In this document: positions 6,967 to 11,422 of the stretch, piece after piece | Numbering within the stretch: position 1 is the first letter of the stretch | Layout of the letters: each line of letters begins with the position of its first letter | Source of the DNA: Methanobacterium sp. | GTDB lineage: Archaea > Methanobacteriota > Methanobacteria > Methanobacteriales > Methanobacteriaceae | Reading direction: 5' to 3' | Assembly: GCA_003151535.1 (NCBI GenBank) | Contig: PLXT01000074.1 | Span: 1-11,422, forward strand | Length of the DNA: 11,422 nt | Position numbers and translations under genes: made by a program | The notes under the pieces: generated by a model | The model's database searches: none | Seen by the model: the letters and a program-made list of their open reading frames with translations, nothing else | Told to the model about the DNA's origin: nothing

Positions 6967-7714
6967 AATAATGACCAATTGGTGGGTTAAAAACAGCAAT
7001 TTTAATTGGTGTTTTTACAATCTTTGTTACGGGAACAGGTGGTTTCACTACAGTATCAACCTGATAACCCAATCTTTTTTCAAGTTCAACATTAAGGTTC
7101 GAACTAATCCTCTTACGATTCAAAACTTCTTGCTCATTAATTGTAAATGGTTGTTTAGTTTCACCTTTATAACTATCTATTCGAACATATTTATCATGTT
7201 TCTTTTTGAGATCCGCTGAAATTCCCATAATTCGATCCATTGTTTGGTCATATCGATCCCTTAAATCTTCATATTTGATCAAAATATAATATTTGACCTT
7301 TTTTGGCATCTCATTCAATAAATAACGACATTTAACTTGACGACTTTCAAAGATATTTTTATAGCGTCGTTTCGTATTGATGTTACGATCCTCCATAATT
7401 TCTTGTCCATGTTTCTCTTTTGTGCTATGAAAAGACCAAAATTCTTGAGTAAAAAAAGACTCTGGGTTTCTTTTTAGTCCATCATGTAAATGATGGGGAT
7501 TTTTATAGAAACTATTCATCCATTTATAAGGATTTCGAACAATCCCAATAAATAAAGTTTGATCACAATCTGGCGTATCATATTTATCAAACCCAAAAAA
7601 ATGTTTCCAACCATATTTAGACGTTAATTGAAGACCAAAATTTTCAATAATCGCATGTTCTAAAAAATTAGTTCCACTACAACGTTCACCAAAAATAGTA
7701 AATTTAGTTATCAT
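6962..7714 (-). CDS. Sulfotransferase-like protein (PAPS type)
   Basis: This 250-residue protein has the two cofactor-binding signatures of the P-loop sulfotransferase superfamily, which moves sulfate from PAPS to a hydroxyl or amine. The 5'-phosphosulfate loop is FGERCSGTNFLE (residues 8-19) near the N terminus. The 3'-phosphate motif is IVRNPYKWMNSFY (58-70), with the expected Arg60 and Ser68. KYGWKH (33-38) offers a His in the usual range for a catalytic residue, and IKYEDL (146-151) is a typical later strand. The C-terminal 30 residues are a Pro/Val-rich tail (VVKPPVPVTKIVKTP) not needed by the fold. The acceptor is unknown; a surface glycan or protein is possible. Initiation at the ATG at 7714 places the P loop correctly. 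The stop TAG overlaps a repeat unit. Confidence 0.85.
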   Translation of the reverse strand: MITKFTIFGERCSGTNFLEHAIIENFGLQLTSKYGWKHFFGFDKYDTPDCDQTLFIGIVRNPYKWMNSFYKNPHHLHDGLKRNPESFFTQEFWSFHSTKEKHGQEIMEDRNINTKRRYKNIFESRQVKCRYLLNEMPKKVKYYILIKYEDLRDRYDQTMDRIMGISADLKKKHDKYVRIDSYKGETKQPFTINEQEVLNRKRISSNLNVELEKRLGYQVDTVVKPPVPVTKIVKTPIKIAVFNPPIGHYS

Positions 7715-7861
7715 TTATATACTATTTCAAAAATATCGCAAAATTAAAACAGTATCGCAAAACTATAAAAGATAATTAAGAAATTATTTTTCATATAAAA
7801 AACATGTATTTAATACACCAAAAAATATGGCCATACCAATGTGTTACTAGAGATTATACCC

Positions 7862-7926
7862 CAATACAAAGTTGTTTTTTGTTTTGTTTTTTCTTTTTTT
7901 TTATCTATCTATTCTATCTATCTATT
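7862..7926 (+). repeat. T-rich repeat with TCTA tail, copy 1
   Basis: ATACAAAGTTGTTTTTTG leads into a T/TTTTG tract and ends in TCTATCTATTCTATC units (7903-7926). The same order occurs at 8883-8947 and from 11354 to the window end. This copy lies just past the 3' end of the HMG gene (stop at 7936) and would be in its 3' untranslated region. The short frames in it are low-complexity artefacts. Confidence 0.8.
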
Positions 7927-7935
7927 TCTGTGTGT

Positions 7936-8475
7936 TTATTGGGTGGATGCTTTGGTTTTGAAGATGGTTTTCTCATCTTCTGTTAAGGCTTTCCATTTCT
8001 TTCCGATCGCTGTCAATCGCTCTGTAGGAATAACACTAGTATCTGCCTTAACTTCAGGCATAGTTTCCCTGACATATAGCTGATAACCAGTTAGCTTTCT
8101 GGCTTTGGATGGATCAGATGAGACTTTAGTAGTTGTACCCGTAGTGCCAGGATTACTAGCCTTGAATTGAGCCTTATCCTCATCAGATAAGGCCTTCCAT
8201 AAGCTAGCAACCTTTCCCATGCGTTCTCCCGAAGCAACTCCCTCTGCTTTGAGTAGAGCCATTTTTTGTTGCATGAAGATGTTATAGCTTGACATCTTCT
8301 TGGTTTTGGTTTCAGTGTTAGTATTACTAGTGTTACTAATAGTAATAACCGTAGCAAAACCAGCTGTTTGAAGTGCCTCTTTCATCAATGGCTTGATTTC
8401 GTCAGGAAGATCAAACTGACACTCATTAAGCTTAGCCCAAGCAATCTCAAATTTCTTTGAAAAGATATCAGACAT
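7936..8475 (-). CDS. Tandem HMG-box DNA-binding protein
   Basis: This 179-residue protein has two HMG-box domains, small three-helix units that bind and bend DNA with little sequence preference. Box 1 is about residues 60-107 (KKMSSYNIFMQQKMALLKAE, then GKVASLWKALSDEDKAQFK). Box 2 is about 126-178 (RKLTGYQLYVRETMPEVKAD, then IGKKWKALTEDEKTIFK). Both keep the aromatic near the start, the LWKAL/KWKAL helix and the DE-K-F end. A Thr/Ser/Asn-rich linker (47-58) separates box 1 from a short helical N-terminal part that is shared with the second gene copy at 1-65. Likely roles are packing or architecture of viral DNA, or transcription support. The start ATG is 17 nt from a palindromic box, and a 10-unit AAGT tract lies farther upstream. 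Stop is TAA, followed by a T-rich repeat. Confidence 0.93.
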   Translation of the reverse strand: MSDIFSKKFEIAWAKLNECQFDLPDEIKPLMKEALQTAGFATVITISNTSNTNTETKTKKMSSYNIFMQQKMALLKAEGVASGERMGKVASLWKALSDEDKAQFKASNPGTTGTTTKVSSDPSKARKLTGYQLYVRETMPEVKADTSVIPTERLTAIGKKWKALTEDEKTIFKTKASTQ

Positions 8476-8492
8476 AACGAAGTAAGTAAGTT

Positions 8493-8511
8493 ATACTTTT
8501 AGAAAAAGTAT
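8493..8511. promoter_or_regulatory. Palindromic upstream box, HMG copy 2
   Basis: ATACTTTTAGAAAAAGTAT again, 17 nt upstream of the ATG at 8475. Identical to 83-101 as part of the 217-bp repeat, so these two occurrences are not independent evidence for the motif; those at 606, 9444, 10844 and 11029 are. Confidence 0.5.
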
Positions 8512-8523
8512 TGCAAAAATATA

Positions 8524-8563
<40 letters not shown>

Positions 8564-8628
8564 GGCGATTTCCTTACATTGGGTTTAGACTATTTCAAGG
8601 AAAGAAAGGTTTCAATTTTTTCGTGGTC

Positions 8629-8659
8629 TCGGCATTCGCCCGAGCCTAGCGTCTGTCGT
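8629..8659 (+). repeat. 31-bp repeat with GCCTAGCGTC, copy 1
   Basis: Begins TCGGCATTCG and ends with GCCTAGCGTCTGT. It recurs in the same orientation at 9882-9912 with two C/T differences. TCGG and CCGA near its start can pair as a small hairpin. Confidence 0.85.
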
Positions 8660-8787
8660 CCAGTGAAGCCTGTCGTCAAGCCTGCGTCTATTATTATATA
8701 TGTAAATACTGCATTGCATGTAGCCTAGCGTCAAGCTAGGCGTCTATTATATATATATATATAGGCGTAGACTTGAAGCCTAGCGTC
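8644..8787. repeat. Cluster of GCCTAGCGTC decamers
   Basis: The decamer occurs at 8644-8653, 8723-8732 and 8778-8787, with shortened relatives between them. At 8723-8741 GCCTAGC and GCTAGGC form a perfect 7-bp hairpin. A TA run (about 8748-8763) follows. Reverse-oriented copies are at 9801-9810 and 9858-9867, a forward one at 9897-9906, and a solo one at 6953-6962. Confidence 0.8.
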
Positions 8788-8807
8788 GGTGTGAACCAAT
8801 AAAACAC
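8764..8807 (+). repeat. 44-bp perfect inverted repeat, left arm
   Basis: Beginning GGCGTAGACTTGAAGCC and ending AATAAAACAC, this arm is an exact reverse complement of 9781-9824. Outside the arms both sides continue into TA runs and a GTCTATTAT/ATAATAGAC match, so the related DNA is nearer 65 bp. The arms bracket 973 bp that hold the 142-residue gene. Confidence 0.95.
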
Positions 8808-8813
8808 GAATGC

Positions 8814-8878
8814 GTTCTCCTGGGGCACTAAAGCAGAGCGATTACAAAGTAGCATACCCCCCTCTGCCAAAGGAGAAC
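8814..8878. repeat. G/C-capped CACTAAAGCAGAGCG box, copy A, in an 8-bp inverted repeat
   Basis: GTTCTCCT (8814-8821) and AGGAGAAC (8871-8878) are exact complements. Between them is GGGGCACTAAAGCAGAGCG, then ATTACAAAGTAGCATACCCC (8822-8862). The same box is found inverted at 10522-10567, forward at 11195-11238, and shortened at 11283-11306, so this is a dispersed noncoding family. Confidence 0.8.
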
Positions 8879-8882
8879 ATTA

Positions 8883-8947
8883 TATACAAAGTTGTTTTTT
8901 TGTTTTTGTTTTTTGTTTTGTTTTTGTTTTTTAATCTATTCTATCTA
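8883..8947 (+). repeat. T-rich repeat with TCTA tail, copy 2
   Basis: ATACAAAGTTGTTTTTTT, then TTTTG units and AATCTATTCTATCTA. Same structure as 7862-7926 and 11354-11422. It lies past the 3' end of the 142-residue gene, the same relation copy 1 has to the HMG gene. Confidence 0.8.
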
Positions 8948-8983
8948 GGGGGTTACCCCCAGTTTTTTAATCTATTCTATCTA
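8926..8983 (-). terminator. GGGGG/CCCCC hairpin between two 22-bp direct repeats
   Basis: A 22-bp unit beginning GTTTTTTAATCTATTC occurs at 8926-8947 and 8962-8983. Between and overlapping them is the short G/C hairpin AGGGGGTTACCCCC. The element lies about 30-85 bases beyond the stop of the gene ending at 9011. It could be that gene's 3' hairpin, or the footprint of a small insertion with target duplication. Confidence 0.5.
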
Positions 8984-9010
8984 TTTTCTTCTATTTGCCC
9001 ACAGTTTCAA

Positions 9011-9439
9011 CTACTCAAAATTTAAAGAACACCCAGAGATTTCGACTGTTTTTCCAAATCGGTGGAGGTCTCTCAAATAAATGATGACTGTTGCACCATT
9101 AACTTGTTTTATGGTTATTGAAGGTACAAGCTCAAGACTCTTAAATGCTTCAGTAATATCGTTTTCATTGATTATAACAGAATATACAACATCACCTTCA
9201 TCTTCATCTAATTTTGTTATATTTTTGAAAAGTATATTTATTGTTCTCGGAATAATCGAACCACTACTGTTAATTACCTCCCCTTTCTCTCCAAGACGTG
9301 TACTTGATCCAATATACCTGGCACGAAGAGAAATCGAAGTGTCAGTTCGATGAGTAAATGTACTGATATTCTCATTATCAGATTGAAGATAAAGATGCTC
9401 ATTATTAAGTCCATCAATAAATAAAGAGATACGTGACAT
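9011..9439 (-). CDS. Hypothetical protein, 142 residues, inside an inverted-repeat bracket
   Basis: No family is recognised. The protein looks soluble and beta-rich, with alternating hydrophobic strands (ISLFIDGLNNEHLYLQ, DVVYSVIIN, PSITIKQVNGATVIIYLRDL) and no signal or membrane segment. It has one Cys, near the end. The ATG at 9439 is preceded after 4 bases by the palindrome ATACTTAAAAAAGTAT (9444-9459), a shortened form of the HMG upstream box, which supports both the start and real expression. Normal amino-acid composition and a 429-bp open frame also support coding. The gene is isolated among repeats and lies between the arms 8764-8807 and 9781-9824, so it may be cargo of a mobile or invertible segment. 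The stop is TAG. Confidence 0.75.
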   Translation of the reverse strand: MSRISLFIDGLNNEHLYLQSDNENISTFTHRTDTSISLRARYIGSSTRLGEKGEVINSSGSIIPRTINILFKNITKLDEDEGDVVYSVIINENDITEAFKSLELVPSITIKQVNGATVIIYLRDLHRFGKTVEISGCSLNFE

Positions 9440-9443
9440 ATTT

Positions 9444-9459
9444 ATACTTAAAAAAGTAT
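9444..9459. promoter_or_regulatory. Palindromic upstream box, 142-residue gene
   Basis: ATACTTAAAAAAGTAT has 6-bp perfect arms and ends 4 bases from the ATG at 9439. It shares ATACTT and AAGTAT with the HMG box but is three bases shorter, so it is an independent instance of the motif. Confidence 0.45.
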
Positions 9460-9530
9460 TGGTTTATGAGATGCTATGCTTGCAAAACAATAGACGCTAG
9501 ACTGATTCTTGGTTTGTGAGATGCTAGGCT
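9459..9530 (+). repeat. 22-bp dispersed repeat, copies 2 and 3
   Basis: TTGGTTTATGAGATGCTATG at 9459-9478 and its closer match to the 253-274 copy at 9509-9530 are separated by 28 bases containing GACGCTAG. The 9509 copy equals 253-274 exactly. They sit upstream of the 142-residue gene, while the 253 copy lies past the 3' end of the Tyr-Gly-Arg gene. Confidence 0.8.
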
Positions 9531-9602
9531 TGTAAAAATTAAAATAAATATATATGCTTAGTTTTACAATAGAATGTGCACTTTTTCTTATATATAATGT
9601 GG

Positions 9603-9643
9603 TACTATTTCAAGTCAATAGTGGTTTCAATTTTTTTGTGGGG
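9603..9643 (+). repeat. Diverged copy of the end of the 217-bp repeat
   Basis: ACTATTTCAAG, then GGTTTCAATTTTTTTGTGG, matches 179-215 and 8589-8625 with a few changes. As with the HMG copies, it lies upstream of a reverse-strand gene carrying the palindromic box and directly before repeat DNA. A weaker relative is TTCAATTTTTCAGTGG at 10207-10222. Confidence 0.65.
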
Positions 9644-9665
9644 TCTTTCCTGACGATTCTCCTCT

Positions 9666-9785
9666 CACATGTGAGGGGGCACTGTATCTCATTATGAGCC
9701 CCCCCTCACATGTGTTAACACAGACGCAAATCAGTCAAAGTAAATGGGGGAAATTGGTAGAGGGGCTAAGCCTTGCGTCTGTGTT
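9666..9785. repeat. Palindromic repeat unit, partial copy of the large palindrome family
   Basis: CACATGTGAGGGGGC (9666-9680) pairs with GCCCCCCCTCACATGTG (9698-9714) around ACTGTATCTCATTATGA. Next, AACACAGACGCAA (9717-9729) pairs exactly with TTGCGTCTGTGTT (9773-9785). Both modules recur in the 10238-10442 palindrome. A stop-free run of 87 codons crosses this DNA, but it is built of repeats and is not called as a gene. Confidence 0.8.
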
Positions 9786-9824
9786 TTATTGGTTCACACC
9801 GACGCTAGGCTTCAAGTCTACGCC
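9781..9824 (-). repeat. 44-bp perfect inverted repeat, right arm
   Basis: Exact reverse complement of 8764-8807. Its first five bases are also the end of the 9717-9785 palindrome, so two repeat families join here. It is followed by a TA run and ATAATAGACG. Confidence 0.95.
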
Positions 9825-9881
9825 TATATATATATATATAATAATAGACGCAGGCTTGACGCTAGGCTGCACATGGGGGTT

Positions 9882-9912
9882 TCGGCATTCGTCCGAGCCT
9901 AGCGTCTGTTGT
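9882..9912 (+). repeat. 31-bp repeat with GCCTAGCGTC, copy 2
   Basis: Direct repeat of 8629-8659 with two differences. AACACGAATGCGT follows at 9914-9926 and also occurs at 8803-8815. So direct and inverted blocks are mixed around the 142-residue gene, which argues against a single simple insertion. Confidence 0.8.
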
Positions 9913-9926
9913 AAACACGAATGCGT

Positions 9927-10237
9927 ACCCCCACAAAGTGCCGTATTGATAAATTGATTCCATCAGCCATCGTCCTGCACTAGAGTGAACTAGCTAAAAT
10001 AACCAATGAATTACCAATCACCAATAAAGCGAATTTTAAATAATAATTTGTGTGAAGTTATCGACATTCACTGTCATAAAAGATCCATTGTATCGGGTGG
10101 ATACCACTTAACATCTAATAATAATAATAATTTCATTTACTCAGATTATTACATTTGCCGAGATTTTAATAACTGACTTGTTCCCCAACTTAAGATTTTT
10201 TGACATTCAATTTTTCAGTGGTGGCCTCCCATAATCC
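9927..10237. other. Gap between repeats; one short ORF only
   Basis: This stretch of about 310 bp has no repeat of note except a weak TTCAATTTTTCAGTGG near its right end. Base composition is more balanced than in the repeats. It contains the 56-codon frame at 10006-10176, described separately, and an AAT run inside it. Nothing else is seen. Confidence 0.5.
10006..10176 (+). CDS. Possible 56-residue ORF, very uncertain
   Basis: An ATG at 10006 opens a 56-codon frame ending in TGA. It starts MNYQSPIKRILNNNLCEVID, has a run of five Asn from an AAT microsatellite, and ends DYYICRDFNN. Composition is protein-like with three Cys, but the length is near what chance allows in AT-rich DNA. No upstream palindromic box or following hairpin is seen, and no family is recognised. 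It may be a remnant of a longer gene broken by the repeats. Confidence 0.2.
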   Translation: MNYQSPIKRILNNNLCEVIDIHCHKRSIVSGGYHLTSNNNNNFIYSDYYICRDFNN

Positions 10238-10442
10238 CCCCCTCACATGTGTTAACACAGACGCAAGGCTTGGGCCACATTTAATCCGTGTGCTTTAGCA
10301 ATTTGATTAAATGTGGCCCATGTGAGGGAGCACTGTATCTCATTATGAGCCCCCCTCACATGAGCCACATTTAATCAAATCGCTAAAGCACTAAGATTAA
10401 ATTGGCCTAAGCCTTGCGTCTGTGTTAACACATGTGAGGGGG
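10238..10442. repeat. 205-bp nested near-perfect palindrome (MITE-like)
   Basis: The outer arms, 34 bp at 10238-10271 and 10409-10442, are exact reverse complements (CCCCCTCACATGTGTTAACA..., ending AAGGCTT). Inside, GGCCACATTTAATC pairs with GATTAAATTGGCC with one gap. Then 10290-10317 pairs with 10364-10391 over 28 bp with one mismatch (GTGCTTTAGC...). The centre is CATGTGAGGG with CCCTCACATG around ACTGTATCTCATTATGAG. About 170 of 205 bases are paired. No coding is seen. The right flank repeats the central module (GCACTGTATCTCATTAT, 10442-10458). Pithoviruses carry many interspersed palindromic noncoding repeats; whether this is related needs a comparison. Confidence 0.95.
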
Positions 10443-10521
10443 CACTGTATCTCATTATAATAAAGTCAAATTACGTCGCTGAAAGTTCAAAGTAAATTGT
10501 ATAAATTTGTAGAGGGGGGAT

Positions 10522-10567
10522 GGGGGGGTACGCTACTTTGTAAGACGCTTTGCTCTAGTGACCCCCC
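10522..10567 (-). repeat. G/C-capped CACTAAAGCAGAGCG box, copy B (inverted)
   Basis: GGGGGGGTACGCTACTTTGT, then AAGACGCTTTGCTCTAGTGACCCCCC. Its reverse complement aligns with copies A and C with few differences. A second fragment, GTGACCCCCC, follows directly at 10570. Just to the left, TTCAAAGTAAATTG...GTAGAGGGG resembles 9735-9765. Confidence 0.75.
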
Positions 10568-11190
10568 AAGTGACCCCCCAAAAAATTTGAAACCAAAAAT
10601 TACTTAATGCGACCAATCCAATATTGTACTAATTTCGTCCATGAATACACGTAAGTATTCAGTTCACCCAAAATGAATAACTAGAATTATCCGGGAGCCA
10701 TAGCCCGGTTACATAAAGTTGGCCTCTGGTTTGATGAGCTGAGTAATAATAATCATTACAGGATTGTTAAGTTTCTGTTAAATTCAAAATATTGTACGTG
10801 ATTCTTTTGGGAATGGAGGAAGATCGTACAAACCTAGAAAACCATACTTTTAAAAAATATAAAAAAAAGGTGGGTTCTAAAGAATATTTCTTCTATTGAA
10901 AATACTTAATCTGGTTTACGATATATTTGAACCAGTCTTTTTAGGAATAAAGAGAAAAATCAATATTCACCCCGGATGCATTCATCTGGCTAACCAAATT
11001 TCATTATGCGGGTTAGAAGTATTCCATCATACTTTTGAAAAAGTATTTTAATACGACATTATACTAGACTTAAATTATACACTAGATGTTTGCAAAATAT
11101 AATAAATTAGAAGATGGTGGGATACAGATTGCGGAAGAATAAGGGATCACAGCTTGTCATAGGAATATGGCATGGATCTTTTATTTGACT
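10568..11190. other. 620-bp gene-free stretch, possibly decayed coding DNA
   Basis: No ATG-led frame of useful length is seen. Forward 10881-11051 is stop-free for 56 codons but lacks an ATG (it reads LNLVYDIFEPVFLGIKRK near its start). A reverse-strand run of about 38 codons near 10760-10660 is similar. Two palindromic boxes like those upstream of genes are present at 10844-10860 and 11029-11046. CCGGG/CCCGG (10691-10708) forms a small hairpin. Together this suggests the relics of former genes with their upstream boxes, which is inference. Confidence 0.35.
11029..11046. promoter_or_regulatory. Orphan palindromic box without a gene
   Basis: ATACTTTTGAAAAAGTAT has 8-bp perfect arms and is one base shorter than the HMG box. 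No gene starts nearby on either strand. A looser relative is ATACTTTTAAAAAATAT at 10844-10860. They may mark lost genes or show that the box is itself a dispersed element. Confidence 0.4.
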
Positions 11191-11194
11191 TTGT

Positions 11195-11238
11195 GGGGGG
11201 TCACTAAAGCAGAGCGCTTACGAAGTAGCGTACCCCCC
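11195..11238 (+). repeat. G/C-capped CACTAAAGCAGAGCG box, copy C
   Basis: GGGGGGTCACTAAAGCAGAG, then CGCTTACGAAGTAGCGTACCCCCC, bounded by G and C runs. A short form, GGGGGGTCACTAGCGTACCC (11284-11306), lacks the middle 21 bases, as if deleted. The short form is the one matched in part at 225-236. Confidence 0.85.
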
Positions 11239-11249
11239 CACCCCCCTCA

Positions 11250-11349
11250 CACAAAGTAAATAATCTGAATTATTTACTTTGTGGGGGGTCACTAGCGTAC
11301 CCCCCACCCCCCCCTCACACAAAGTAAATAATCTGAATTATTTACTTTG
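11250..11349. repeat. Two tandem palindromes, 68-bp period
   Basis: CACAAAGTAAATAAT (11250-11264) pairs exactly with 11269-11283 around CTGA. The same palindrome recurs with 13-bp arms at 11320-11332 and 11337-11349. Between them is the shortened G/C-capped box. The repeated unit is therefore palindrome plus box, period 68 bp. Confidence 0.9.
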
Positions 11350-11353
11350 GTTT

Positions 11354-11422
11354 AATACAAAGTTGTTTTTGTTTTTTTTGTTTTGTTTTTGTTTCTATCT
11401 ATTTTGTTCTATTTTGTTCTAT
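11354..11422 (+). repeat. T-rich repeat with TCTA tail, copy 3 (runs off window)
   Basis: ATACAAAGTTGTTTTTG, TTTTG units, then TCTATCTATTTTGTTCTAT to the end of the window. In copies 1 and 2 the T-rich element lies past the 3' end of a reverse-strand gene, so one may begin just beyond the right edge; that is a guess from position. Confidence 0.75.

Noticed and set aside
7804..8083. Phe-rich forward frames past the HMG gene end
   Set aside because: They translate the T-rich repeat and the antisense of the HMG gene.
9694..9957. An 87-codon forward open frame
   Set aside because: It runs entirely through palindromic modules, the inverted-repeat arm, a TA run and the decamer repeats, so openness follows from the repeats; composition is not protein-like.
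10716..10745. Hammerhead-ribozyme-like TTGATGAG near CTGAGTAA
   Set aside because: The core CTGATGAG is not matched exactly, and no paired stem with a downstream GAAA core could be placed.

Overview
The window reads as a piece of a nucleocytoplasmic large DNA virus (giant virus, Nucleocytoviricota) or of an element derived from one. The evidence is compact, AT-rich, intronless coding, a 942-residue D5-type primase-helicase with a viral archaeo-eukaryotic primase (AEP) head, eukaryotic-type domains in short single genes (HMG boxes, SET, PAPS-type sulfotransferase) and hairpins just past most gene ends. The family cannot be settled. One AAAATTGA box and the 3' hairpins recall mimivirids. The dense noncoding palindromes at the right end recall the interspersed palindromic repeats of pithoviruses. 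No virion or transcription hallmark gene is present.

Layout. Positions 1-217 hold the first 21 codons of a reverse-strand HMG-box gene and its upstream DNA. The same 217 bp recurs without mismatch at 8411-8627. At 285-1320 lies a divergent pair of small secreted or membrane-anchored proteins: a Tyr-Gly-Arg repeat protein and a Pro/Cys-rich protein. A SET-domain gene (1415-2143) follows, interrupted by one in-frame TGA. It faces a reverse-strand block from 7714 back to 2451: sulfotransferase-like protein, membrane-anchored methyltransferase-like protein, two unknown small proteins, and the primase-helicase. The complete tandem HMG-box gene is at 7936-8475. From 8628 to the end the DNA is mostly repeats. 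It carries one confident gene (9011-9439, unknown), bracketed by a 44-bp perfect inverted repeat, and one very weak 56-codon ORF.

Repeat zone. Several families are interleaved: a GCCTAGCGTC decamer in both orientations, G/C-capped boxes containing CACTAAAGCAGAGCG, a T-rich tract ending in TCTA repeats, CATGTGAGGGG hairpins, a nested palindrome of 205 bp (10238-10442), and two tandem copies of a 13-15 bp-stem palindrome near 11250-11349. Gene-free stretches between them contain short stop-free runs but no convincing gene.

How the parts may fit. The primase-helicase would serve genome replication. The HMG protein would be a DNA-architecture or chromatin-like protein. The SET, methyltransferase and sulfotransferase proteins are modifying enzymes of unknown substrate. 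A 19-nt palindrome, ATACTTTTAGAAAAAGTAT, or close relatives, sits 4 to 57 nt upstream of five gene starts (HMG twice, the Tyr-Gly protein, the Pro/Cys protein, the 142-residue protein). It is the best candidate for a shared promoter or operator. All functional statements come from reading the sequence by eye; no database search was made.
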